From Chryseobacterium sp. (GTDB lineage Bacteria > Bacteroidota > Bacteroidia > Flavobacteriales > Weeksellaceae), in contig QFQW01000034.1 in the NCBI GenBank assembly GCA_003248755.1, positions 1 through 34,603 of the forward strand: a stretch of DNA of 34,603 nucleotides. The letters run 5' to 3'. Positions 7,387-14,714 of the stretch are shown here, in pieces. The notes under the pieces were generated by a model, which was given only the letters and a program-made list of their open reading frames with translations, was not told where the DNA came from and searched no databases. The stretch's first letter is position 1. Each line of letters starts with the position of its first letter. The position numbers were made by a program, and so were the translations under genes.

Positions 7387-7419
7387 AGTTGCTTCTCTAT
7401 AAGTATATCAGAAGCAACT
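7387..7419. repeat. Perfect 10-bp stem-loop before the DODA gene
   Basis: AGTTGCTTCT (7387-7396) and AGAAGCAACT (7410-7419) are exact reverse complements with a 13-base loop. An A-run, not a T-run, follows on the + strand, so it is not a standard terminator for the upstream gene. It may be an mRNA-processing or attenuation hairpin. A CATAGGTT word (7370-7377), reverse of the AACCTATG core seen in the two Crp-linked promoters, lies just before it. Confidence 0.5.
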
Positions 7420-7438
7420 ATTCTAAAAAAAACGGATT

Positions 7439-8317
7439 ATGGAAAGAAAAAATTTTTTAAAATTAATGGCAGTTTCACCATTTCTTTTATCAGGAATGAA
7501 ACTTAATTCATTTGATAAGATCACGGAACATTTCGGAAGGTCCAGACGGATGCCAATGTTGTTCATAGGGCATGGTCATCCTATGAATGCACTTTTTGAT
7601 AATAATTTTACCAGAAGTCTGCATGAACTTGGGAAAAGCATAGAAAAACCTAATGCAATAATGGTTGTTTCCGCACATTGGGAAACACGAGGAACTTTTG
7701 TATCGGTCAATGATAGACCTTCTACCATCTATGATTTTGGAGGTTTTGATCCTAAATTATATGAAATAAAATATGAACCGAAAGGAGCTCCTGATCTTGC
7801 ACGGGAAGTGATCAGGTCTGCGCCGGATTTTCATATCCGGGAAGACCATAAGATGGGATTGGATCATGGAGCCTGGACCGTTTTGAAGCACATTTTTCCG
7901 GATGCCGATATTCCTGTTTTTCAAATGAGTATAGATTATACACAATCGCCGTCTTATCATTATGCTCTTGCCCAACAGTTGAAGAAGATGAGGAAAAAGG
8001 GAGTAATGATTATCGGAAGTGGAAATATTGTGCATAATCTAAGATTATTGGATTGGAAAGATATAGATGCAAAGCCACACGATTGGGTTCTGGAATTTGA
8101 TGAAATTGTTAAAAACAAACTTGATCAACGTGATTTTGAGGCATTGATCAATTATAATAAGTTTGGAAAAATCGCAGAATTGTCTGTTCCCACAAACGAC
8201 CATTATCTTCCGATGCTTTATACATTGGGTTTGGCGGATAAAGACGAGAATATGAAATATATCTATGAAGGCTACCAATACGGAAGCTTGAGTATGAGAT
8301 GTTTTCAGATTTCTTAA
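7439..8317 (+). CDS. ygiD: DODA-type extradiol dioxygenase (YgiD-like)
   Basis: Member of the LigB/DODA superfamily, which opens catechol-type rings; E. coli YgiD is a 4,5-DOPA-extradiol-dioxygenase-type protein. Metal-ligand and catalytic candidates are GHGHP (H45, H47), SAHW (H80), DHGAW (H143) and GNIVHN (H199). At 292 residues it is about 30 longer than the E. coli protein because of an N-terminal segment. This begins ERKNFLK, with a hydrophobic stretch MAVSPFLLSG, which looks like a degenerate Tat-type signal (RK instead of RR). If real, the enzyme is exported or membrane-tethered, unlike typical relatives. It is cotranscribed with the hydrolase 10 bases downstream. The symbol is by homology; the true substrate is unknown. 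Confidence 0.85.
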   Translation: MERKNFLKLMAVSPFLLSGMKLNSFDKITEHFGRSRRMPMLFIGHGHPMNALFDNNFTRSLHELGKSIEKPNAIMVVSAHWETRGTFVSVNDRPSTIYDFGGFDPKLYEIKYEPKGAPDLAREVIRSAPDFHIREDHKMGLDHGAWTVLKHIFPDADIPVFQMSIDYTQSPSYHYALAQQLKKMRKKGVMIIGSGNIVHNLRLLDWKDIDAKPHDWVLEFDEIVKNKLDQRDFEALINYNKFGKIAELSVPTNDHYLPMLYTLGLADKDENMKYIYEGYQYGSLSMRCFQIS

Positions 8318-8327
8318 AAATTGAATT

Positions 8328-8999
8328 ATGAATAAAAGTACTTATATGAAAGGAGAAAATCCATTGTTATTTTACAGGATAAGAGAACCGAAAATTAAAA
8401 AAGAGAAGACTCCACTTTTGATATTGATGCATGGCGTTGGCAGCAATGAGTCTCATATGCAAATGGTGGGAGAACATATTCTGGATGAATTCTTGGTTGT
8501 TTCCGCAAGGGCGCCTTATGCTAATTCAGAAAGTTCTTTTCGTTGGTTTGCCGTAGATTTTATCAATGGAGTTCCAAAAATCAATGCGGAAGAAGCGGAG
8601 AAAAGCCGGATTATCATCAATCAATTTATCAATCAGTTAAAAGAGCTTCACGAATTTGATCCTCAGTCTATTTATCTTGGAGGTTTCAGTCAGGGAGCAA
8701 TCATGTCTTACAGCGTAGGACTGACTCATCCTGAAAAGATCAAAGGAATTATCGGAATGAGTGGCCGAATTTTGAAAGAAATCCGTGCCTTGGTAAAAAC
8801 ATCGGAAAAACTGAAACAAGAAAAAGTATTATTGATCCATGGAACCAAAGATCAGGTTTTGCCTATCCATTTTGCTAGAGAAGCGAAAGAATATCTGGAA
8901 GAATTAGAGGTCAAGTTGGATTACCACGAGACAGATTATGACCATACTGTGAATTCACAAACAATAAGTATCATTAATGATTGGCTGAGACAGCAATAA
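8328..8999 (+). CDS. Alpha/beta hydrolase, phospholipase/carboxylesterase family
   Basis: Small cytosolic esterase of the YpfH/carboxylesterase type (223 residues, usual length). The catalytic triad is visible: S121 in GGFSQGA, D175 in GTKDQVLP and H206 in DYDHTV. An oxyanion-hole region LMHGVGSNE lies at residues 33-41. No signal peptide is seen. The gene starts 10 bases after the dioxygenase stop, so the two are one operon. In Bacteroidota these families often occur side by side, and the hydrolase may act on an ester product or substrate of the dioxygenase. That link is inference. Natural substrate unknown. Confidence 0.87.
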   Translation: MNKSTYMKGENPLLFYRIREPKIKKEKTPLLILMHGVGSNESHMQMVGEHILDEFLVVSARAPYANSESSFRWFAVDFINGVPKINAEEAEKSRIIINQFINQLKELHEFDPQSIYLGGFSQGAIMSYSVGLTHPEKIKGIIGMSGRILKEIRALVKTSEKLKQEKVLLIHGTKDQVLPIHFAREAKEYLEELEVKLDYHETDYDHTVNSQTISIINDWLRQQ

Positions 9000-9055
9000 T
9001 TGATTAAATTTGAGTTCAGTTAGAGAAACTATTGTGATTACTTTTATCAAACTGG

Positions 9056-9907
9056 ATGGTCATCGATTATAAAAAAATTGATTTGTTCGGAAAACAATTG
9101 ATTCAAAAGGTGGTACTGAAACCGCCTTTTGATTTTACTTTCCCGGTTGCGGAGCAAGCTTGTTTTTTGTATATGTCAAAAGGGGAAATGCGATATCAAT
9201 CGAATCATCATCATATTGATATTCCGACAAAACATTCTTTGTTACTGAATTGTATCAACTCGGGAAAAGAGATTCATGAAACAAAATCCAATGATAAAGG
9301 AGAAATCGTTATTGTTACTTTTCATTCGGATATTTTGAAAAAGATTTATGACAAAGAGCTCCCTTCCATATTTAAATCAAATAATAAAGTAAGCAATCAG
9401 TCAAGCGAAAAGATAAATAATGACTTTTTGATTCAAAAATATATCGAAGGACTTTTGTTTTATTTTGACAATCCGTCTTTGGTGAATGATGAGATTTTAA
9501 TTTTAAAACTAAAGGAAATTATTCTTTTGCTATCACAAACACAAAATGCTGAAACTCTACAGGTCATATTGTCCCAACTTTTTTCGCCAATCACTTATAC
9601 CTTTAAGCAAATTATAGACGCTAATTTGTTTTCACAAATAGGAATCGGGGAGTTGGCAAAAGAAACCAATTTGAGCGTTTCTACTTTTAAGAGAGAATTT
9701 AAAAAATTATATAATGATTCTCCAGCCAATTATATCAAAAATAAGAGACTGGAAAAAGCAGCTGAATTGCTTTTGGTTTCGGATGAACGTATTACAAGCA
9801 TTGCTTTTGACTGTGGATTTAATGATTTGGCCAATTTCACCAAAAGCTTTCATAGCAAGTATGGCATTACACCGACAAATTACCGCTTGACCCAAATTTC
9901 CAAATAA
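9056..9907 (+). CDS. AraC-family transcriptional regulator
   Basis: One-component regulator with an N-terminal sensing domain (residues 1-180) and a C-terminal double HTH. The latter includes IGELAKETNLSVSTFKREFK and ITSIAFDCGFNDLANFTKSF, ending in the family signature KYGITPTNYR. The 283-residue length is typical. The sensing domain has a cupin-like start (FTFPVAEQACFLYMSKGEMRYQ), but its ligand is unknown. The ATG at 9056 is chosen because the conserved domain begins immediately after it. A small membrane-protein gene follows behind its own promoter (9909-9958), whose core matches those behind the two Crp/Fnr genes, so that neighbour is the likely target. Confidence 0.9.
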   Translation: MVIDYKKIDLFGKQLIQKVVLKPPFDFTFPVAEQACFLYMSKGEMRYQSNHHHIDIPTKHSLLLNCINSGKEIHETKSNDKGEIVIVTFHSDILKKIYDKELPSIFKSNNKVSNQSSEKINNDFLIQKYIEGLLFYFDNPSLVNDEILILKLKEIILLLSQTQNAETLQVILSQLFSPITYTFKQIIDANLFSQIGIGELAKETNLSVSTFKREFKKLYNDSPANYIKNKRLEKAAELLLVSDERITSIAFDCGFNDLANFTKSFHSKYGITPTNYRLTQISK

Positions 9908-9908
9908 T

Positions 9909-9958
9909 TGACCTTATTTCCAAAACCATTCTTTTTTTTGAATCGCAAATTTGCAATG
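9909..9958 (+). promoter_or_regulatory. Promoter of the membrane-protein gene after araC
   Basis: CGCAAATTTGCAATGTCA at 9944-9961 repeats the GCAAnTTTGCnnTGT core seen at 2591 and 6743, with -7-like box CAAATTTG (9946-9953). TGACCTTAT at 9909-9917 occupies nearly the same upstream offset as AACCTATGT in the other two promoters, but matches it only partly (ACCT). Confidence 0.45.
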
Positions 9959-9991
9959 TCAATAATGGCATTCAAATTTAAAATCAAAATA

Positions 9992-10483
9992 ATGGGATTA
10001 TCAATTCTGGGAATTTTTCACACAGTTATAGGTGTTGTTGCAATTGTTGCCGCAATTACAGGGTTTATAAAAAATGGTAAAATAGATTTGGGACAAATTA
10101 TAGGAAAGGTCTATTTTTATTTTACACTTGTCACATCATTGACGGCCTTGGGATTATCAAAACACGGCGGATTCAATCCGGGACATATTTTTGCGCTTTT
10201 TATTGTGGTCTTGATTTGCGCAGCCTATTTTCTTTATATAAAAAAACAAGAGAGCATGAGAGCCCGTTTTTTTGAGAATTTTCTTCTTTCTTTCAGCTTT
10301 TTCCTTTCACTGATACCGACAGTTAACGAAACTTTTACTCGTGTTCCAATTGGACATCCTTTAGCAAAAGCTCCTACAGACCCGATTATTGGTCAAACGC
10401 TTCTTGTGCTTTTTGTGTTATTTTTGATAGGTTCTGTTTTTCAATTCAGGATGCAGAAGAAAATTAATAATCAACTGAATTAG
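9992..10483 (+). CDS. Small multi-pass membrane protein (DUF2306-like)
   Basis: Integral membrane protein of unknown function, 163 residues from ATG 9992. Upstream in-frame starts at 9956 and 9965 (the latter gives MAFKFKIKI before the first helix) are possible, but lie at or just after the promoter box, so 9992 fits the leader length seen in the sister promoters. Four to five hydrophobic segments are visible, including ILGIFHTVIGVVAIVAAITGF, IFALFIVVLICAAYFLYI, FFENFLLSFSFFLSLI and LLVLFVLFLIGSVF. The middle carries GGFNPGHIFAL, reminiscent of DUF2306 proteins, but I am not certain of the family. It lies directly after the AraC gene and is probably its target. Confidence 0.65.
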   Translation: MGLSILGIFHTVIGVVAIVAAITGFIKNGKIDLGQIIGKVYFYFTLVTSLTALGLSKHGGFNPGHIFALFIVVLICAAYFLYIKKQESMRARFFENFLLSFSFFLSLIPTVNETFTRVPIGHPLAKAPTDPIIGQTLLVLFVLFLIGSVFQFRMQKKINNQLN

Positions 10484-10504
10484 AATAAAGATTTTGGACG
10501 AATT

Positions 10505-11731
10505 TTAATTTTTCAGTTTACCCTGATATTTTTCCATCACATTCCAAATGTCAAAAAATGTTTTGTTACCTTCTTTGTCAGAAAAATTGGTGTTGAAAAT
10601 CATTATTCTTCCCAGATTGGTTTTCGGGTCAAAGAACATCATCGACATTGTTCCCGGGTCACCGCCCGTGTGTCCAATGTAACCCGTGTAACCGAAACCC
10701 ATAAAAATTCCGACATTATAAGATTCATTATAAGGATTTCGGGTGTTTCGTTCTGTGAAATTGGATTCTGAAAGTTGAGGCTTGAAATATTCCTTATAAC
10801 TTTCTTTTGTCAGAATTGTTCCATTACCGTTGTAGCCTTTGATAAGCTCTGTGAGATATTTACTCAAATCATTAATATTGGTGATAAATCCGCCATCTGG
10901 ATAAGTAATCAACTCATAATAGGGAAGAGGAATGGTTGGATTTTCATAAAGTCTAGAGAACTTAGAAAAATCAATATCTTCGAATTTCCATCCGGAATTT
11001 TTCATTTTCAAAGGTTCAAGAATATATTTTTTTGTGAAGTCTTTGAAAGATTGTCCAGTCGCTTGTTCAATGATGTAAGCTGCAAATGTAGTTCCAACAT
11101 TGGAATATTCGTAAATCGTTCCAGGTTGGTGAGTGGAGAAACTGCCTTTATTCCATTTTCCGTTTTCTGTGAGAACATTTTCAAAAAAAGATTTCATGGA
11201 AATAATTGAATCGGATGGATTAAAGGTCTGGTCGTCATCAAAACTCATTTTAAGTCCTGTCAAATTTTGATTAGATTTCAGATAATAATTTTTTGATGAA
11301 TAAAATTCGTTATCAGTAATTGATGAAGTATGCGTTGCCAATTGACGTATCGTAATTTTTGAATCAGGAAATTTTGGATTAATGACTTTAAATGAAAGAT
11401 ATTTATCAATAGCATCATCCAGTTTCAGTTTACCCAGTTCCTGAGCTTTCAAAAGTGCAATTCCTACAAAAGTTTTGGAAACAGAACCGATATTCTGGAT
11501 GGTTTCGGTTGTATATTTCTTATTATTCTCGACATCAGAAAATCCAAATCCATTTTTGTAGAGTGTTCCTTTTTCATCTACAATCGAAACTGCAAAACCA
11601 TTGAATTTCTTCTGATTATAAATTGTATTGATTTCCTCTGTGAGAAGTCTTTTGTCATTCGTGTTTTTTGAAACAGTAGAACAAGAAACTATAACTAAAG
11701 ATGATAATAATGAAATGTAAAAATTTTTCAT
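10505..11731 (-). CDS. Serine hydrolase, beta-lactamase/class C fold lipoprotein
   Basis: Penicillin-binding-protein-like esterase/peptidase family (PF00144 type). Residues 1-17 are a lipoprotein signal with lipobox VIVSC, so C17 is the lipid anchor and the protein faces the periplasm. The three catalytic motifs are present: S83-V-S-K86, Y209-S-N211 and H354-T-G356, the last in place of KTG, as is usual for the non-lactamase esterases of this fold. 408 residues is a normal length. No acidic stretch follows the anchor cysteine, so surface export is not suggested. It is convergent with the membrane-protein gene (21 bases between stops). lgt lies upstream on the same strand, separated by a terminator, so it is probably its own unit. 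Natural substrate not predictable; resistance should not be assumed. Confidence 0.88.
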   Translation of the reverse strand: MKNFYISLLSSLVIVSCSTVSKNTNDKRLLTEEINTIYNQKKFNGFAVSIVDEKGTLYKNGFGFSDVENNKKYTTETIQNIGSVSKTFVGIALLKAQELGKLKLDDAIDKYLSFKVINPKFPDSKITIRQLATHTSSITDNEFYSSKNYYLKSNQNLTGLKMSFDDDQTFNPSDSIISMKSFFENVLTENGKWNKGSFSTHQPGTIYEYSNVGTTFAAYIIEQATGQSFKDFTKKYILEPLKMKNSGWKFEDIDFSKFSRLYENPTIPLPYYELITYPDGGFITNINDLSKYLTELIKGYNGNGTILTKESYKEYFKPQLSESNFTERNTRNPYNESYNVGIFMGFGYTGYIGHTGGDPGTMSMMFFDPKTNLGRIMIFNTNFSDKEGNKTFFDIWNVMEKYQGKLKN

Positions 11732-11780
11732 TGACTCTTTTTTTAATTAGACAATCTGAAGGTTACTTTCATTACTTGCT

Positions 11781-11813
11781 AAAATAAAAAAAACTCCCAA
11801 AATCCGGGAGTTT
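11781..11813 (-). terminator. Terminator of yidD-lgt
   Basis: AAACTCCC (11791-11798) and GGGAGTTT (11806-11813) form a perfect 8-bp stem with a 7-base loop. On the minus strand it is followed by a T-rich tract (11781-11793). It lies just after the lgt stop. Confidence 0.85.
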
Positions 11814-11818
11814 AAATT

Positions 11819-13090
11819 TTATACAGTTGCTTCCTCTTTCGGAAGTTTGAATTTTTTAGAATAAATCATAATTACGAATCCGGCAATCATAAACGGAATA
11901 CTCAAAACCTGACCTGTATTAAGACCACCTAGTGTAATGAATTCGTCGCCTTGAGGTTCTTTTAAGAATTCTACGAAGAATCTGATAGCCCAAAGAATGA
12001 TGAAAAACAATCCGAATAGCCAGCCTTGCTGATATTTTTTATCTGTTTTACGATATAAAACCCAAAGCAAAACAAAAAGACAAACATAACCAACGGCTTC
12101 AAACAATTGACTTGGATAACGTGGAATTGTTACACCATATTCAGAACTTTGCTGAGGGAAAAGAATAGCGAAAGGTGAGCTTGGATCAACTGGTTTTCCA
12201 ATGATTTCGGAATTGAAAAAATTTCCCATTCTTACAAAAGCACCGCCCAAAGCTACTACAATTCCGATTCTGTCATAAACCCAAAATGGATTTTTCTTGA
12301 TAATTTTAAAACTATAATATAATGTTGTAAAAATCAATGCGATTGTTGCGCCATGGCTTGCTAATCCGGAGAATCCCGTGAAATGCAAACCTCCTTTTGT
12401 GCTAATTGGTAAGAAAACACTCAAGAAATCTTCTTTGAAAAGTTCTGGTTGATAGAAAATAACGTGTCCTAGTCTTGCGCCTAAGATTGTTCCTATTAAT
12501 GTCCAAGTAAACAAAGGTTCAAGATATTTTTCCTCCACACCATCAATCTTAAAGATTCTTGCCATAATAATATAACCAAGACCAAAAGCGAAAATGAACA
12601 TCAGGCTGTAAAAGTGCAACATTACCGGACCTAATCTTATCCCTTTTACCGGATCCCATATTTTGAATGTAGTTTCAAGCTCTGTGTTGTCGATTGGCTG
12701 AATCACCTTATTAGATTTCAAAAGATATTTGAAATTCTCAATGTTTTTTTGTTCAAAATTAGATTCTAAAGGCTTGAAATTCTTGTCCAAAAATTGGAAC
12801 TTATTGGTTTTGAACGATTCTAATATATTCTGGATATTTGCAAGATGTTCTGCTGATTCCGGCTTGATATTATCTTCATTCAAAATAACTAATTCGTCAG
12901 GAATATTTTTAGCTGCTTCTTGGTACAGTTCATTACTACTTTGTGTAGCGAATATTTTTACAGCAATAGTTTCTTTGTTATTAATTTTTAAAGTTCCCTC
13001 AGAAAGATTGTTAGCAGAACTTTGAGAAGAAAATAGCTGAAAAATTCCCGCAAAAAGGATTAGATAAAATCTAAGAAAAATATTATTCAT
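11819..13090 (-). CDS. lgt: Prolipoprotein diacylglyceryl transferase with N-terminal extension
   Basis: Inner-membrane enzyme that transfers diacylglycerol from phosphatidylglycerol to the lipobox cysteine of prolipoproteins. The canonical domain starts near residue 142 (KIWDPVKGIRLGPVMLHFYSL) and carries the substrate-site region GLASHGA and the signature VRMGNFFNSEIIGKP, with about seven membrane segments. Canonical Lgt has roughly 260-290 residues; this has 423. The extra ~140 residues begin with a signal-peptide-like stretch (FYLILFAGIFQLF, then SSQSSA) followed by a hydrophilic region (residues 25-138) with no family I recognise. Lgt's own N-terminus is periplasmic, so the extension would lie in the periplasm. 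yidD is 12 bases upstream in the same operon. The many lipoproteins in this window are its kind of substrate. Confidence 0.92.
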   Translation of the reverse strand: MNNIFLRFYLILFAGIFQLFSSQSSANNLSEGTLKINNKETIAVKIFATQSSNELYQEAAKNIPDELVILNEDNIKPESAEHLANIQNILESFKTNKFQFLDKNFKPLESNFEQKNIENFKYLLKSNKVIQPIDNTELETTFKIWDPVKGIRLGPVMLHFYSLMFIFAFGLGYIIMARIFKIDGVEEKYLEPLFTWTLIGTILGARLGHVIFYQPELFKEDFLSVFLPISTKGGLHFTGFSGLASHGATIALIFTTLYYSFKIIKKNPFWVYDRIGIVVALGGAFVRMGNFFNSEIIGKPVDPSSPFAILFPQQSSEYGVTIPRYPSQLFEAVGYVCLFVLLWVLYRKTDKKYQQGWLFGLFFIILWAIRFFVEFLKEPQGDEFITLGGLNTGQVLSIPFMIAGFVIMIYSKKFKLPKEEATV

Positions 13091-13102
13091 TGATAATTGA
13101 TT

Positions 13103-13339
13103 TTAATGTTTTTTTGGTGGAACCGGGTTATAACCTTCGCCCCCCCAAGGATGACAGCTTGCAATTCTTTTGATTGCGAGGAGGCTTCCTTTTAAAAGTC
13201 CATGAACTTTCAGTGCTTCCAAAGTGTAATAAGAACAAGTTGGATCATATCTGCAATTTTTCCCTAACCAAGGCGAAATCGCAAATTGATAAAACTTTAT
13301 CAAAGCTACAATCGGGAAAATCAGAATCTTGTTCAACAT
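13103..13339 (-). CDS. yidD: YidD membrane protein insertion efficiency factor
   Basis: Small peripheral membrane protein that assists YidC-dependent insertion. At 78 residues it has the usual length and the full family pattern: an N-terminal amphipathic segment (FPIVALIKFYQFAISP), then the cysteine motif CRYDPTCSYYTLEALKVHG, the basic segment LLAIKRIASCHPWGGEGYNPVP and three conserved cysteines. It usually sits beside yidC/rnpA; here it is upstream of lgt (12-base gap) and shares its transcript. A perfect minus-strand -7 box lies at 13355-13362. Confidence 0.95.
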   Translation of the reverse strand: MLNKILIFPIVALIKFYQFAISPWLGKNCRYDPTCSYYTLEALKVHGLLKGSLLAIKRIASCHPWGGEGYNPVPPKKH

Positions 13340-13354
13340 ATACTAAAAGCTATG

Positions 13355-13362
13355 CAAAAATA
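13355..13362 (-). promoter_or_regulatory. -7 box of yidD-lgt
   Basis: CAAAAATA reads TATTTTTG on the minus strand, an exact TAnnTTTG box, about 11 bases of leader before the yidD ATG. The rest of the 223-base spacer to the next gene is AT-rich and I see nothing else in it. Confidence 0.55.
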
Positions 13363-13562
13363 AAAGAAAAAACATAATCAGAATCAAATTTAACCAACAA
13401 TAACAATTGATACATTATTTAGTTGTCTTTTCCCAGTTTATTTTTTTAGATATCAAATTAAATGTTAACCAAATTTAAATAATAGTTTAAATCGATGATA
13501 CGATTGTTGTTTTTATAACACCCAAATTTGAATTTGATTGATAAAATCTTGATTTTTGCAAA

Positions 13563-14714
13563 ATGGATAAAAGAATACTTCCGTTAGCTTTAGGCGGATT
13601 AGCAATTGGTACCACAGAATTTGTGATAATGGCGCTTCTGCCGGATGTAGCAAAATCTTTGAACATCTCTATTCCGCAGGCAGGGCATTTTATCTCTTCT
13701 TACGCTGCTGGTGTTGTAGTTGGTGCGCCGGTTTTGGTAGCTTATGCTGCAAAATTTCCTCCCAAAAGGATCTTGATTTTTTTGATGATCGCTTTCACCA
13801 TCTTTAATGGATTATCGGCTTTAGCAAATGATTATTATACAATGATGATTCTCAGATTCTTATCAGGGCTTCCTCATGGTGCTTTTTTCGGTGTTGGAAT
13901 TGTTGTTTCTTCACGATTGGCAAAGCCAGGTAAACAGGCGCAAAGTATTGCAATGATGTTTGCAGGTCTTACGCTCGCAAACCTTGCTATGGTTCCTTTT
14001 GTAACCTGGCTTGGACATCAGCTTTCGTGGCGATATGCCTTTGGTGTTGTTTCATTCATAGGATTGGTCACAATTCTTGCACTCAAATTTCTCCTTCCTT
14101 ATATGGATAGCTTGCGAACCGTTACTTTGAAAGACGAATTGGAGTTTTTCAAAACAATGAAAGCCTGGCATATTATTTCGATTTCAGCAATTGGATTTGG
14201 TGGTTTGTTCGCTTGGTTCAGTTACATTACTCCTTTGATGACCAATGTTTCTAATTTTCCCACGGATTCTATTGCCTATATTATGATTCTTGCCGGTTCG
14301 GGAATGGTTGTTGGAAATTTTCTTGGAGGAATAATGTCTGATAAAATGAGGCCGGCTTTGGCTGCTTCTATCCTTTTTCTGGCAATGATCCTGGCTTTGG
14401 TTTGTGTATTTTTCTTTTCAGAAAACAAAATCATCTCTCTTATTCTAACTTTTGTTTGCGGCATTTTATCGATGTCGGTGGGTACTCCTATTAATATTAT
14501 AATGTTGCGAACTGCTAAAAATTCTGAGATGATGGCGGCTGCTTTTATGCAGGCTGCTTTCAATATTGCTAATTCTCTCGGAGCATTTTTCGGCGGATTG
14601 CCTTTAGAATTTGGCCTGCCTTATAATTATCCATCTTTGGTTGGTGCAGGCTTGTCTATTATAGGCTTGTTACTTTGCTTAGGTTTCATGAAAAAATATA
14701 AACCTGTTATTTAG
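13563..14714 (+). CDS. MFS transporter, AraJ/YdhP-type exporter
   Basis: Twelve-helix major facilitator of the sugar-efflux/drug-export group (DHA1-like) in the inner membrane; substrate unknown. 383 residues is typical. Family marks include LALGGLAIGTTEFVIMALLPD in helix 1 and the second-helix stretch ISSYAAGVVVGAPV. The loop 2-3 region (AKFPPKRILI) is a weak form of motif A. FLSGLPHGAFFGVGIVVSSRL is the helix 4 signature. A weak -7-like box (GATTTTTG, 13551-13558) ends 4 bases before the ATG, so translation may be leaderless. The 3' end overlaps the convergent AlkB-like gene by 8 bases. Confidence 0.9.
   Translation: MDKRILPLALGGLAIGTTEFVIMALLPDVAKSLNISIPQAGHFISSYAAGVVVGAPVLVAYAAKFPPKRILIFLMIAFTIFNGLSALANDYYTMMILRFLSGLPHGAFFGVGIVVSSRLAKPGKQAQSIAMMFAGLTLANLAMVPFVTWLGHQLSWRYAFGVVSFIGLVTILALKFLLPYMDSLRTVTLKDELEFFKTMKAWHIISISAIGFGGLFAWFSYITPLMTNVSNFPTDSIAYIMILAGSGMVVGNFLGGIMSDKMRPALAASILFLAMILALVCVFFFSENKIISLILTFVCGILSMSVGTPINIIMLRTAKNSEMMAAAFMQAAFNIANSLGAFFGGLPLEFGLPYNYPSLVGAGLSIIGLLLCLGFMKKYKPVI

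Noticed and set aside
10505..11731. Beta-lactamase conferring resistance
   Set aside because: The HTG motif in place of KTG, the lipoprotein anchor and the family fit the general serine-hydrolase/esterase group; resistance cannot be inferred.
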